A stretch of DNA of 64,000 nt from Neotamlana laminarinivorans (GCF_020523925.1 NZ_JAJAPW010000002.1:608524-672523); one strand, 5' to 3'; shown: positions 54,067 to 63,859, counted from the first letter of the stretch. Notes: generated by a model not told the origin, from the letters alone. Program-made: numbers and translations.

Positions 54067-54576
54067 TTATTCTTCTTCGTTTGTAGCTTCAGCTTCAGCA
54101 GCTTCTTCTGTTGCTTCCTCTTCAACAACAGGAGCAGCAGCAGCAATTCTAGCTTCGTTAACAGCTTTTTCAGCTGCAAGAGCTTCAGCTTTAGCTTTAG
54201 CTTCAGCTTCACTTAAGCCGTCTGTTTTAGCTTGTACTTTAGCTTCTTTTTCTTGTAACCAAGCGTTAAATTTTTCTTCAGCTTGCTCTTCAGTTAAAGC
54301 GCCTTTTGCAACACCACCAGCTAAATGCTTTTTAAGTAACGCACCTTTGTACGATAATATAGCTTTAGCAGTATCTGTTGGTTGAGCACCATTTTGTAAC
54401 CACTTTACAGCACCATCAACATTTAACTCTACAGTTGCAGGGTTTGTGTTAGGGTTGTAAGCACCTAATTTTTCAAGGTATTTACCATCTCTTTTTGCGC
54501 GTGCATCTGCAGCAACAATCCAGTAATAAGGTTTTCCTTTTTTACCGTGTCTTTGTAATCTAATTTTTACAGGCAT
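54067..54576 (-). CDS. rpsP: 30S ribosomal protein S16 with extended acidic tail
   Basis: A 169-residue protein. The first about 80 residues are S16 ([36 protein letters not shown]). The remaining half, Ala/Glu/Lys-rich and ending in [18 protein letters not shown], is the long extension usual in Bacteroidota and predicted helical or disordered. It is first of the rpsP-rimM pair. Its repetitive GCA/GAA codons produce long antisense open frames that are not genes. Confidence 0.97.
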   Translation of the reverse strand: MPVKIRLQRHGKKGKPYYWIVAADARAKRDGKYLEKLGAYNPNTNPATVELNVDGAVKWLQNGAQPTDTAKAILSYKGALLKKHLAGGVAKGALTEEQAEEKFNAWLQEKEAKVQAKTDGLSEAEAKAKAEALAAEKAVNEARIAAAAPVVEEEATEEAAEAEATNEEE

Positions 54577-54618
54577 AATAATTAATTAATTGAGGTTCTC
54601 GACCTCGGGTTATTAATG
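54577..54618 (-). promoter_or_regulatory. rpsP leader with hairpin (ribosomal-protein leader candidate)
   Basis: From the inferred start near 54618 the leader is only about 42 nt. It carries the stem GAGGT/ACCTC closing a five-base loop (54592-54606), preceded on the minus strand by CCC. This may be an autoregulatory S16 leader; leader motifs upstream of rpsP in flavobacteria have been proposed in the literature, but I cannot confirm a match. Confidence 0.45.
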
Positions 54619-54624
54619 AGGGCG

Positions 54625-54654
54625 CAAATATACTTCAATTATTTTAATATTCAA
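54625..54654 (-). promoter_or_regulatory. rpsP promoter
   Basis: Full Bacteroidota-type promoter on the minus strand: TTG (54654-54652), 19-bp spacer, TATATTTG (54632-54625). Predicted start near 54618. Confidence 0.7.
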
Positions 54655-54789
54655 GTGTTTAGCTATATAAAAACAATTAACTCTCATTATTAAATTTAAT
54701 ATAACTGTTAAGGTTTTTATGATTTTAATGTATTTAATAATGAACATGTTAAGGTGCTCTTAATGTAATTATAAACCCTGTTAAATAGC

Positions 54790-54820
54790 TTGACATCTGC
54801 GGTTATGTTGGGTATCTTTA
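54790..54820 (+). promoter_or_regulatory. Promoter for DUF2383 copy 4
   Basis: TTGACA (54790), then 20 bp from TTG to TATCTTTA (54813-54820), close to TTG-N19-TAnnTTTG. It predicts a leader of about 140 nt for the gene at 54965. The rest of the 54577-54964 gap shows no gene. Confidence 0.5.
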
Positions 54821-54964
54821 CATTGAGTTTAATAATAAAGGCCTTGTTTAAAGGTTGTAAAAATTAAATTTTTTACTTCTCAATTTAATTGTGTTCAATT
54901 AAGAAGTAAAGTAAATAAGAAGTTCATATTCTTATTTAAAATGTAACACAAGAAATTTAAATGA

Positions 54965-55426
54965 ATGAAAAGAATTATGAAGTACACAGAAGAAATTTCT
55001 AATAAGTTAAATGAATTGTTAGTTAAAAATTATGATGCCGAAAAAGGGTATTTAAATGCTGCTAACAATGTAGATAGTACCAATTTAAAAATATTTTTTA
55101 GAAGACGAGCTTCAGAACGTAGCGAATTTGCTAAACAAATACGAACCGAAATTTTAAATTATGGTGAAGAGCCAAAAGATTCGGGAAGTTTTAAAGGTAC
55201 TATGCATCGAAACTGGATGAGTTTAAAATCGTTATTCTCTACAAATGATGAAGAATCTATTTTAGAAGAAGCCATTCGTGGCGAAGAAGCCAGTTTAAAA
55301 GAATATAATGAGGTTTTAAAAGACAGAACCTTACCGCCTAGTATTGATGCGATGTTATTCAATCAAAAAAACGCAATACAGGCAGCTATAAATAGCGAAA
55401 AAGTACACGAAGAATTAGTTTCATAA
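54965..55426 (+). CDS. DUF2383/PA2169-type four-helix-bundle protein, copy 4
   Basis: A 153-residue helical protein and the most canonical DUF2383 member here: ISNKLNELLVKNYDAEKGYLNAANNV, FFRRRASERSEFAKQIRTEI, GTMHRNWMSLKSLF, ILEEAIRGEEASLKEYNEVL. The HRxW and EEAxRGEE segments match the family core. An internal ATG at 54977 could also serve as start. Own promoter candidate and a strong terminator behind it. Confidence 0.82.
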   Translation: MKRIMKYTEEISNKLNELLVKNYDAEKGYLNAANNVDSTNLKIFFRRRASERSEFAKQIRTEILNYGEEPKDSGSFKGTMHRNWMSLKSLFSTNDEESILEEAIRGEEASLKEYNEVLKDRTLPPSIDAMLFNQKNAIQAAINSEKVHEELVS

Positions 55427-55452
55427 AACTATTTGGTTGGTTAGTTAGTTTG

Positions 55453-55491
55453 AAAAAGCGCAGCTCAATGCATTTTGAGTTGCGTTTTTTT
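55453..55491 (+). terminator. Terminator after DUF2383 copy 4
   Basis: Stem AGCGCAGCTCAA / TTGAGTTGCGTTTTTTT with one bulge and one wobble. Confidence 0.82.
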
Positions 55492-55603
55492 ATTGTTTAA
55501 AACTCATAACAAGTTACTGTTGAGAAAGCCGAAATTCTGCGTATTTTTATAAACTCGTTTTTTCAAGCATCAGCTTTACAAATCAATTTATAAATTTTAA
55601 GGA

Positions 55604-58600
55604 ATGTACTTAATTTTCGATACCGAAACTACCGGATTACCAAAACGTTGGGATGCGCCAATAACAGATGTAGACAACTGGCCAAGATGTATACAAATCG
55701 CATGGCAATTGCACGATGCTATGGGTAATTGTATCGAAAGTCAAGATTATTTAGTACAACCCGATGGTTTTAATATTCCGTATGATGCTGAAAAGATTCA
55801 TGGTATTTCTACCGAATTAGCAGCAGAACAAGGTGTGCCACTTGCTGAGGTTTTAGAAAAATTTAATATAGCCTTAAGCAAAACAAAATTTGTAGTAGGG
55901 CAAAATGTAAAGTTCGATTTAAACATAATGGGAGCAGAATTTGTGCGTGAAGACGTTACAAACCCATTACAAGAACTACCGGTTTTAGATACTTGTACAG
56001 AGCACACTGCTCAACTCTGTAAAATACCAGGTGGCCGTGGCGGAAAATTTAAATTACCAACATTAACCGAGTTACACGAGTTTTTATTTAACGAGCCTTT
56101 TGCAGAAGCTCATAATGCAACCGCCGATGTTGAGGCTACAACCCGCTGTTTTTTAGAACTTATACGTTTAGAAGAGTACACTAAAGAACAACTGGATGTA
56201 GAACCCGATTATTTTAAAAATTTCAAGGAAGCCAATCCGCAAGAAATTCAACTTATCGGTTTAAAGCACATTAATCTTAAAAAAGAAAGTGCTAAAATAA
56301 GAGCTAAGCTTCAAAAAAGTGAAGGGTCTCAAATTTCTTCTGAAGAAATCAAACAAAATATTTCCGAATTAAAGGAAGTCGATTTTGTCCATCTTCATAA
56401 CCATTCTCAATTTTCTGTTCTTCAATCTACTATTAGTATTCCAGATTTAGTTTCAGCTGCAGCTTCGCACAACATGCCAGCCGTAGCTCTTACAGATCAT
56501 GGAAACATGATGGGAGCTTTTCATTTTATAAACGCTGTTAATAAGCAAAACAGCAGTATTAAAGCCGCAATTGAAGCAGCTGAAGAAAATGGAGAAACCA
56601 CAGATAAAAAACTTATCAAGCCTATTATTGGTTGCGAGTTTTTTGTATGCGAAAACCATTTAGATAAGTCGCGTAAAGACAACGGTTACCAAATTGTATT
56701 AATTGCAAAAAATAAAAATGGGTACCACAATTTAGCAAAGTTATCATCGCATGCCTTTGTAAATGGGTTTTATTATGTGCCACGTATCGATAAAAAATTA
56801 ATACAGCAATATAAAGAAGACATTATTGTTCTAACAGGTAACCTTTACGGAGAAGTGCCAAGTAAAGTATTGAATATTGGTGAGAATCAAGCAGAAGAAG
56901 CTTTATTGTGGTGGAAAGAAGAATTTGGTGATGATTTGTATGTTGAATTGATGCGCCATAATCAAGAAGACGAAAATCGAGTAAACACAACTTTGGTTAA
57001 TCTGGCTAGAAAACACAATGTAAAGCTAGTTGCAACAAATAATACCTATTATCAAAAACAAACCGATGCGAATGCGCATGATATTTTGTTGTGTGTAAAA
57101 GATGGCGAAAAGCAAGCCACACCAATTGGTCGCGGGCGAGGGTATCGTTACGGATTGCCAAATCAGGAATATTATTTTAAGTCTTCCGATGAGATGAAGG
57201 CACTTTTTAAAGATTTACCAGATGCTATTGCAAATACCGAAGAAATTTCAAATAAAATTGAAGCCTTTCAGTTAGCTCGTGATGTTCTTTTACCTGCTTT
57301 CGATATTCCCGATCAGTTTAAACATGAAGAAGATTTAATTGATGGAGGAAAACGTGGTGAAAATGCCTATTTACGTCACTTAGTTTACGAAGGAGCTAAA
57401 AAACGCTATGGAGAACCACTTACGGCAGAGGTAACCGAACGACTAGATTTCGAGTTAAGTGTAATTGAAAATACGGGTTATCCAGGATATTTCTTAATTG
57501 TTGAAGATTTTATTCGCGAAGCTCGAAAAATGGATGTGTCTGTAGGTCCTGGGCGTGGTTCGGCAGCAGGTTCGGTAGCAGCCTACTGTTTATGGATTAC
57601 TAACATAGACCCCATGAAATACGATTTACTTTTTGAGCGTTTTTTAAATCCAGATCGTATTAGTATGCCCGATATCGATATTGATTTTGACGATGAAGGC
57701 CGAAGTCGTGTTATGGATTATGTAATCGAAAAATACGGCGCAAACCAAGTAGCGCAAATTATTACTTATGGTACTATGGCAGCAAAGTCTAGTATTCGAG
57801 ATACTGCTCGCGTGCTCGATTTACCATTGTTTGATGCAGATAGGATAGCTAAGTTAATACCCAATATGTCTAAACTAAATAAAATTTTTGGTTTAGATGA
57901 AAAAGCATTAGCAGGTAAATTTAGAGCTGAAGAACTTGAAAAAGTAAACGAACTTTTAAACATCTCAGAAGGTAGCGATCTTGAAGCAGAAACAGTTAAT
58001 ACGGCCAGAATGCTTGAAGGTTCTGTGCGAAATACTGGTATACATGCTTGTGGTGTAATTATTACCCCAGATGATATTACTAAATTCGTTCCGGTTTCGG
58101 TGGCAAAAGATTCTGATTTATATGTAACTCAGTTTGACAACTCCGTAGTAGAATCGGCAGGCTTACTTAAAATGGACTTTTTAGGGTTAAAAACATTAAC
58201 CTTAATAAAAGATACAGTTAAAATAGTAAAGGCAAAACACAACGTAGATCTTGATCCAGAAAGTTTTCCTCTGGATGATGAAAAAACATACGAGTTGTTC
58301 CAGCGAGGAGAAACCGTTGGTGTGTTCCAGTACGAATCTCCTGGCATGCAAAAACACCTTAGAGATTTAAAACCGACGGTGTTTGAAGATTTAATTGCCA
58401 TGAACGCATTGTATCGTCCAGGTCCAATGGAATATATTCCAAGTTTTGTTAGGCGTAAGCATGGTGATGAAGAAATTGAGTACGATTTACCAGCAATGGA
58501 AGAATACTTAAAGGAGACTTATGGTATTACAGTTTACCAAGAGCAGGTAATGTTACTCTCGCAAAAATTAGCCGATTTTACCAAAGGTGAAGCAGATATT

Positions 58601-59989
58601 TTGCGTAAAGCCATGGGTAAAAAACAAATTGCGGTACTCGATAAAATGAAACCTAAGTTTATTGAGCAAGCAAAAGCTAATGGTCATGATGCAAAAATTC
58701 TTGAAAAAGTCTGGAAGGACTGGGAAGCCTTTGCTAGTTATGCCTTCAATAAATCGCACTCCACATGTTATGCATGGATAGCTTATCAAACAGCGTATTT
58801 AAAAGCACATTACCCTGCAGAATATATGGCAGCAGTGCTATCTAACAACATGAACGATATCAAAACCATCACCTTCTTTATGGAGGAATGTAAGCGTATG
58901 AAGTTGGAAGTACTTGGGCCAAGTGTTAATGAAAGTTATTACAAATTCTCGGTAAATAACGATGGAGCGGTTCGTTTTGGTATGGGAGCCATAAAAGGAG
59001 TTGGCCATGGTGCGGTAATGACAATTGTTGATAACCGAAAAGAAGATGGACCATATAAATCCATATTCGATTTAGCAAAACGTATAGATTTACGAGCTGC
59101 AAATAAAAAAGCTTTTGAAAATTTAGCCTATGCGGGTGGTTTCGATTGTTTTACCGATACTCATAGAGCTCAATATTTTCATAAAGAAGGCGATTTAACC
59201 TTTTTAGAAATGGTTATTAAGTACGCTCAAAAACATAAGGAAAACGAAAACTCTGCCCAAGTAAGCTTGTTTGGGGAAGCTAGTGAAGTACAAATTGCCG
59301 AACCAACCATTCCACCGTGCGAAGATTGGGGAACTATGGAAAAGCTATCGAAAGAGCGCGAAGTGGTAGGTATTTATATTTCTGGTCATCCATTGGATGA
59401 TTTTAAAACCGAAATGAAAACCTTTTGCAATGCCACAGTAGGCCTGTTTAATAATCTAGAGCCATACGTAAACCGCGAACTCGTTTTTGGTGGTGTGGTT
59501 ACCGATGTGCAACACCGGGTTAGTAAACAAGGTAAAGGCTGGGGTATGTTTACTATTGAAGATTATACCGATAGTTTTGAATTCAGAATTTTTGGGGAAG
59601 ATTATTTAAAATTCAGGCATTTTTTAATGATCAATAATTTTGTGTTTGTAAAAGCATTTGTTCGTGAAGGTTGGACAAACAAGGATACTGGTAAAAAGAG
59701 CGATCCACGTATTCAATTTAATAGTTTTCAGTTGCTACAAGATGTTATGGAGCAGTATGCTAAAAAACTATCATTACAATTAGATATTAATGACCTAAAA
59801 GAACAAAAAATAACAGCTTTGAAAGAATTGTTTCATTTACACCCAGGAAATCAGGCGCTAACATTTTTGGTTTACGATGCTAAAGAAAAAATTAAACTCT
59901 CTATGCCTAGTAGAAGGCAAAAAGTAAAAGTAAGCCAAGAGTTATTAAATGAATTACAAACCTTGGATGTTAAGTTTAAGTTGAATTAG
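55604..59989 (+). CDS. dnaE: DNA polymerase III alpha subunit with fused proofreading exonuclease
   Basis: A 1461-residue replicative polymerase. Residues 1-195 are a DEDD exonuclease (FDTETTGLPKRW, HNATADVEATTRC), so the epsilon activity is in cis. PHP domain from about 263 (VHLHNHSQFSV, ALTDHGNMMGA). Polymerase core: VGPGRGSAAGSVAAYCL near 647 and PDIDIDFDDEGRSRV near 688 with catalytic Asp residues. OB domain near 1300 (VFGGVVTDVQ). Exonuclease fusion is typical of Bacteroidota DnaE. It reads from its own start with an intergenic region upstream. Confidence 0.98.
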   Translation: MYLIFDTETTGLPKRWDAPITDVDNWPRCIQIAWQLHDAMGNCIESQDYLVQPDGFNIPYDAEKIHGISTELAAEQGVPLAEVLEKFNIALSKTKFVVGQNVKFDLNIMGAEFVREDVTNPLQELPVLDTCTEHTAQLCKIPGGRGGKFKLPTLTELHEFLFNEPFAEAHNATADVEATTRCFLELIRLEEYTKEQLDVEPDYFKNFKEANPQEIQLIGLKHINLKKESAKIRAKLQKSEGSQISSEEIKQNISELKEVDFVHLHNHSQFSVLQSTISIPDLVSAAASHNMPAVALTDHGNMMGAFHFINAVNKQNSSIKAAIEAAEENGETTDKKLIKPIIGCEFFVCENHLDKSRKDNGYQIVLIAKNKNGYHNLAKLSSHAFVNGFYYVPRIDKKLIQQYKEDIIVLTGNLYGEVPSKVLNIGENQAEEALLWWKEEFGDDLYVELMRHNQEDENRVNTTLVNLARKHNVKLVATNNTYYQKQTDANAHDILLCVKDGEKQATPIGRGRGYRYGLPNQEYYFKSSDEMKALFKDLPDAIANTEEISNKIEAFQLARDVLLPAFDIPDQFKHEEDLIDGGKRGENAYLRHLVYEGAKKRYGEPLTAEVTERLDFELSVIENTGYPGYFLIVEDFIREARKMDVSVGPGRGSAAGSVAAYCLWITNIDPMKYDLLFERFLNPDRISMPDIDIDFDDEGRSRVMDYVIEKYGANQVAQIITYGTMAAKSSIRDTARVLDLPLFDADRIAKLIPNMSKLNKIFGLDEKALAGKFRAEELEKVNELLNISEGSDLEAETVNTARMLEGSVRNTGIHACGVIITPDDITKFVPVSVAKDSDLYVTQFDNSVVESAGLLKMDFLGLKTLTLIKDTVKIVKAKHNVDLDPESFPLDDEKTYELFQRGETVGVFQYESPGMQKHLRDLKPTVFEDLIAMNALYRPGPMEYIPSFVRRKHGDEEIEYDLPAMEEYLKETYGITVYQEQVMLLSQKLADFTKGEADILRKAMGKKQIAVLDKMKPKFIEQAKANGHDAKILEKVWKDWEAFASYAFNKSHSTCYAWIAYQTAYLKAHYPAEYMAAVLSNNMNDIKTITFFMEECKRMKLEVLGPSVNESYYKFSVNNDGAVRFGMGAIKGVGHGAVMTIVDNRKEDGPYKSIFDLAKRIDLRAANKKAFENLAYAGGFDCFTDTHRAQYFHKEGDLTFLEMVIKYAQKHKENENSAQVSLFGEASEVQIAEPTIPPCEDWGTMEKLSKEREVVGIYISGHPLDDFKTEMKTFCNATVGLFNNLEPYVNRELVFGGVVTDVQHRVSKQGKGWGMFTIEDYTDSFEFRIFGEDYLKFRHFLMINNFVFVKAFVREGWTNKDTGKKSDPRIQFNSFQLLQDVMEQYAKKLSLQLDINDLKEQKITALKELFHLHPGNQALTFLVYDAKEKIKLSMPSRRQKVKVSQELLNELQTLDVKFKLN

Positions 59990-60120
59990 TGTTTTTGATA
60001 TTCTTGATATCCCATTAGTAAATTTAAATTAATTAAAATAAAATTTTTAACTGTATTATAAGAGTTAACTTATTGTGTGAAATTCTGTTTAATCTAAACT
60101 GATGTTTTTATTCGTATATA

Positions 60121-61266
60121 ATGAATATTACACCATTTATGAAAGATCAGAGAAATCGCATAAAAATTTTTGATATAGCAAAAGGTGTTAGTATAATTTT
60201 TATGACTATTAGTCATTATCCTTTTTTTTCTAATAAAGAGATTTATCCTAGCTTAAACAGTTTTAATAGTTCAGTGATGCTATTTAAAATGCCTTTATTC
60301 ATTTTTGTTTCAGGTTATTTGTTTTCAGAGCAAAAAAGTCTTAAAAATTTCTTTTATTCAAAAACAGATAGTCTAATAAAACCTTTATTTGGTTTCGCGT
60401 CAGTTTTACTTATTATGCATACTATTCATTATTGGTCATCGGCTAGTATTGTTTCCATCTATGATTTGTTTAAATATTTCAATGAGCGCTTCATAACTTT
60501 TGGGTATTTGGGTGTTGTAAATTATTCATTATGGTTTATAATTCCTTTATTTTTAAGTTTATTAGTTTTAAGAGGAGTAATTACTATAATTACAAAAAAA
60601 AATAGGTTTAAACATATTTCTTTATTTTGTATTTTAATTACCTTGTTTTTATTAAACTATTTAAAGATTAAATTTATTAGTCATGTCCCCATATTTATAA
60701 CTTACTTATTTATTGGCTATGCATTAAAAAAAATAAGTGAATCGAATTTTAATAGTGATAAATTTTTTTACAGAAAAGAGTTTTTATTGTTATTTGTGAT
60801 TTTTATAATTATTGTTACATACACTAATTATTTTAATATTCTCCATTTTAAAATAAACCTGCTAAACTTTAAATACAACTATCATTACATGTTAGTTGTT
60901 TCTTTAATAGGGGTTTTAGGAATTATTCATATCTGTACATATATTGAAAAGATAAAATTTATAAGTTCTTTGTTAATGTATTGCTCTAAAGCGAGCTTTT
61001 TTATATTAGCATTTCATATGTTTTTTATTGATTTATTTCGTTTTTATTTTAATCTAGAAGTTTATAACCCTTGGTTTCATGCTTTACTATTCTTTTCAAA
61101 TATTGTTATTTGTTGTTTAATTTACGAGCTTATAAAAAAAGTGCCTGTATTGCGTTTGTTTTTCTATCCCTTAAAAACAATTAATTTTACAAGCTTAGAG
61201 ATAACATTTCTAAGACTAAATATTGTTAATAGGTTAATTGCCAGAAATTTGATTTATCTAGTTTAA
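60121..61266 (+). CDS. Acyltransferase-3 family membrane protein
   Basis: A 381-residue polytopic protein with about ten helices. The AT3 motif FDIAKGVSIIFMTISHYPFF near 17-36 has the conserved active His; FKMPLFIFVSGYLF near 57-70 is the second motif. Such enzymes O-acylate surface sugars or lipids. Stand-alone here. It is noticeably more AT-rich than its neighbours (many TTT/AAA/ATT codons) and might be a recent arrival. Confidence 0.86.
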   Translation: MNITPFMKDQRNRIKIFDIAKGVSIIFMTISHYPFFSNKEIYPSLNSFNSSVMLFKMPLFIFVSGYLFSEQKSLKNFFYSKTDSLIKPLFGFASVLLIMHTIHYWSSASIVSIYDLFKYFNERFITFGYLGVVNYSLWFIIPLFLSLLVLRGVITIITKKNRFKHISLFCILITLFLLNYLKIKFISHVPIFITYLFIGYALKKISESNFNSDKFFYRKEFLLLFVIFIIIVTYTNYFNILHFKINLLNFKYNYHYMLVVSLIGVLGIIHICTYIEKIKFISSLLMYCSKASFFILAFHMFFIDLFRFYFNLEVYNPWFHALLFFSNIVICCLIYELIKKVPVLRLFFYPLKTINFTSLEITFLRLNIVNRLIARNLIYLV

Positions 61267-61414
61267 TTATTTTATGATTTACCTAAGAAAATATTATAAG
61301 GAATATAAAGAAAATCGTAGTTCATACTTACAAATTTTACATAAAATAGCTCGAAACAATTAAGTTATAAACAAAACAAATAGTTAGTTTGTAAGCTTTA
61401 GAAAAAAAAATGAC

Positions 61415-61422
61415 TAATTTTG
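61415..61422 (+). promoter_or_regulatory. -7 box for trxA
   Basis: TAATTTTG, exact TAnnTTTG, 38 bp before ATG 61461, inside the longer frame. Confidence 0.45.
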
Positions 61423-61460
61423 TATTAATAAAAAGATTAAAAACATTAAAAAAATATATT

Positions 61461-61778
61461 ATGGCATTAGAAATTACAGATGCAACCTTTGAAGATACAG
61501 TTTTAAAAAGTGATAAACCTGTGTTAGTTGACTTTTGGGCTGCTTGGTGCGGACCATGTAGAATGGTAGGACCAATTATTGAAGAAATTAGTGGAGAATA
61601 TGAAGGTAAAGCCGTTGTTGGTAAAGTAGACGTAGATGCAAACCAAGAATTTGCTGCAAAATATGGTGTACGTAACATACCTACAGTTTTGGTTTTTCAA
61701 AACGGTGAAGTTGTTGGTAGACAAGTTGGTGTTGCTCCAAAAAATGCTTACACCGAAGCTATTGATTCGTTATTATAA
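61461..61778 (+). CDS. trxA: Thioredoxin
   Basis: A 105-residue cytosolic thioredoxin with FWAAWCGPCRMVGPII carrying the WCGPC redox site near 28-32 and cis-Pro in RNIPTVLVF near 72. It reduces disulphides in ribonucleotide reductase and other targets. ATG 61461 (MALEITDATF) is the family start; the frame extends 17 codons upstream through the promoter. Confidence 0.97.
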   Translation: MALEITDATFEDTVLKSDKPVLVDFWAAWCGPCRMVGPIIEEISGEYEGKAVVGKVDVDANQEFAAKYGVRNIPTVLVFQNGEVVGRQVGVAPKNAYTEAIDSLL

Positions 61779-61800
61779 TAAAACATCAAAAAAGAAAATA

Positions 61801-61831
61801 AAAAAGGTTTACTATTATGGTAAACCTTTTT
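61801..61831 (+). terminator. Terminator after trxA
   Basis: A perfect 12-bp stem AAAAAGGTTTAC / GTAAACCTTTTT with a seven-base loop. It sits 27 bp before the clpP-like start. Confidence 0.85.
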
Positions 61832-61857
61832 TATTTTAGTAAAAATTAAAAAATAAA

Positions 61858-62400
61858 ATGAGTAAACCAATAAAAGTACAAGATGCTATAGATAGCAAGT
61901 TGTTAGAAGACCGCAAAGTGTTTTTGTGGGGGCAAGTAGACGATAAATCAGCAAAACATGTAATAGATAGGTTACTGTATTTAGATGCTCTCGAAACAAA
62001 AGATATTACATTATACATAAATAGCCCTGGAGGTTATGTAACATCAGGTTTTGCTATGTACGACTGTATAAAATCCTTAAACAGCGATGTATCCACAGTA
62101 TGTACAGGCTTGGCAGCTTCAATGGGATCTATTTTATTGTCTGTAGGCACTAAAGGTAAACGTTTTATACAACCACATGCACGTGTTATGATTCACCAAC
62201 CAAGTGGTGGTGCTCGCGGGCAAGCAAGCGATATTGAAATTACGGCACAAGAAATTATTAAAACTAAAGAACTTAGCGCAAAAATTTTAGCCGAAAATTG
62301 TGGGCAAGATTACGATAAAGTAATGAAAGATTTTAATAGAGACCATTGGATGGGTGCCGAAGAATCTTTGGCTTACGGAATTGTTGATGGTATAATATAA
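61858..62400 (+). CDS. clpP: ClpP-family serine protease subunit (short form)
   Basis: A 180-residue ClpP-type protein with the full triad: Ser88 in GLAASMGSI, His113 in VMIHQPSGG, Asp162 in NRDHWMGAEES. It lacks the N-terminal extension of many ClpP, starting close to the fold. Bacteroidota often have more than one ClpP; the usual clpX partner is not adjacent, so it may be the secondary copy. Role: degradation chamber for ClpX/ClpA-type unfoldases. Confidence 0.9.
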   Translation: MSKPIKVQDAIDSKLLEDRKVFLWGQVDDKSAKHVIDRLLYLDALETKDITLYINSPGGYVTSGFAMYDCIKSLNSDVSTVCTGLAASMGSILLSVGTKGKRFIQPHARVMIHQPSGGARGQASDIEITAQEIIKTKELSAKILAENCGQDYDKVMKDFNRDHWMGAEESLAYGIVDGII

Positions 62401-62410
62401 ATTTTATTAC

Positions 62411-63334
62411 TTGAACCTACAAAACGAACTTAATAAATCCGAAGGTTTTACAAATCTTGAGTTACTTGCAAAACAAGTGGTAGAGGGGTTTATTTCCGGT
62501 ATGCATAAAAGTCCGTTTCATGGGTTTTCAGCAGAATTTGCAGAACATAAAATTTATAATCAGGGCGAAAGTACACGCCATATCGATTGGAAACTTTATG
62601 CAAAAACCGATAAACTGTATACCAAACGTTACGACGATGAAACTAACTTACGTTGTCATATCATTATAGATAATAGTAGCTCAATGCATTATCCAAAAGT
62701 CGATATTCAAAAGATAGATAATTTTAATAAACTAGGCTTTTCTGTATTAGCATCTGCAGCTTTAATGCAAATTTTAAAAAAGCAACGAGATGCAGTTGGT
62801 CTCAGTATATATAGTGATAGGTATGATTATTATGCGCCCGAAAAGGGTAGCGAACGTCATCATCAAATGCTATTAAATCATTTAAATGAAGCTATTTTAA
62901 CAAAAGAAAAACATAAAATAACCGAAACATATAAGTATCTTCATGAAATAGCAGAGAAAATACACAGGCGGTCACTTATTTTTTTGTTTACCGATATGTT
63001 TCAAACAAATGAAAATAGATTATTTGAAGCTTTACAACATTTAAAATATAATAAGCACGAGGTAGTATTGTTTCATGTTTTTGATGCAGAAAAGGAATTG
63101 CAGTTTAATTTTGATAATAAGCCTAAACAATTTATAGATATAGAAACAGGCGATCATGTAAATTTATATGCAGATAATGTTCGTAAAAGTTACCATGAAG
63201 CAGTAAATAAATATTTTAAAGCTTTAAAGCTAAAATGTTCACAATACAAAATAAAATACGTTGAAGCCAATATAAATAAAGGTTTTAATGCTATTCTGGG
63301 TACTTATATGATAGAGCGTCAAAAGTTCAAATGA
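62411..63334 (+). CDS. DUF58 (vWA-like) protein
   Basis: A 307-residue protein with the DUF58 signature GESTRHIDWKLYAKTDKLYTKRYDDETNL near 52-80 followed by a vWA-like fold with HIIIDNSSSMHYP (MIDAS-type DxSxS). DUF58 genes commonly accompany a MoxR AAA ATPase, but none is adjacent inside the window. The start codon is TTG (62411), chosen because the family begins at this point. Just 10 bp after clpP. Confidence 0.87.
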   Translation: MNLQNELNKSEGFTNLELLAKQVVEGFISGMHKSPFHGFSAEFAEHKIYNQGESTRHIDWKLYAKTDKLYTKRYDDETNLRCHIIIDNSSSMHYPKVDIQKIDNFNKLGFSVLASAALMQILKKQRDAVGLSIYSDRYDYYAPEKGSERHHQMLLNHLNEAILTKEKHKITETYKYLHEIAEKIHRRSLIFLFTDMFQTNENRLFEALQHLKYNKHEVVLFHVFDAEKELQFNFDNKPKQFIDIETGDHVNLYADNVRKSYHEAVNKYFKALKLKCSQYKIKYVEANINKGFNAILGTYMIERQKFK

Positions 63335-63364
63335 ATATTTTTTCAAAAAAAATTAAAAAAATAT

Positions 63365-63394
63365 TTGGCAAATAGAAAAAGGCTTGTATATTTG
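63365..63394 (+). promoter_or_regulatory. tRNA-Asp promoter
   Basis: TTG (63365-63367), 19-bp spacer, TATATTTG (63387-63394): a full Bacteroidota promoter. Start near 63401, about 12 nt before the tRNA. Confidence 0.75.
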
Positions 63395-63412
63395 CATCCG
63401 CAATAGCGCAAC

Positions 63413-63486
63413 GGTCTGGTAGTTCAGTTGGTTAGAATGTCGCCCTGTCACGGCGAAGGTCGCGGGTTCGAGTCCCGTCCAGACCG
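63413..63486 (+). tRNA. tRNA-Asp (anticodon GTC)
   Basis: A 74-nt cloverleaf: acceptor GGTCTGG/CCAGACC, D-arm with TAGTTCAGTTGG, anticodon stem CGCC(C)/GGCG with loop holding GTC, T-arm GCGGGTTCGAGTCCCGT. Discriminator is G. The 3' CCA is not encoded. Confidence 0.95.
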
Positions 63487-63497
63487 CAAAAATTGCG

Positions 63498-63525
63498 AAA
63501 AGCCTTAATTCAAGTTAAGGCTTTT
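63498..63525 (+). terminator. Terminator after tRNA-Asp
   Basis: A perfect 11-bp stem AAAAGCCTTAA / TTAAGGCTTTT with a six-base loop and seven T. Confidence 0.88.
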
Positions 63526-63819
63526 TTTGGCAATAAAAAGAAGTTGTGTTGTTCAGTAAGCGTAGTGTTTACTGTAGGTTTAAGTAGTTAAACCAATGGA
63601 AAGCTTTCCTTTTTTCTTTATAGAAAATTGGGATGCTTTTTTGTTTGTGGCTGTTTTATATTGTTACTAAAGAAAAAGATGTGTTTGTTTATATTATCTA
63701 AACTTAATAACTAAGGAGAGAACTAATGATTTAAAAAGCCTTATCATTTAATTTGTATTGTGATATATAGCTAATAAAGAATTAGAATCTACATTATCTT
63801 CTCAGAATGGGCTATTTAG

Positions 63820-63859
63820 ACCTCTGAAAATTTATTACAAGCCTAAAGAATTCAGAGGT
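63820..63859. repeat. 9-bp inverted repeat (possible terminator)
   Basis: ACCTCTGAA and TTCAGAGGT separated by 22 bp, followed by TTTTAAAA. It may end transcription before the edge promoter. Confidence 0.5.

Noticed and set aside
53967..54385. Open frames rich in Leu/Lys or Ala/Ser overlapping rpsP
   Set aside because: They arise from the repetitive Ala/Glu/Lys codons of the S16 tail in other frames.
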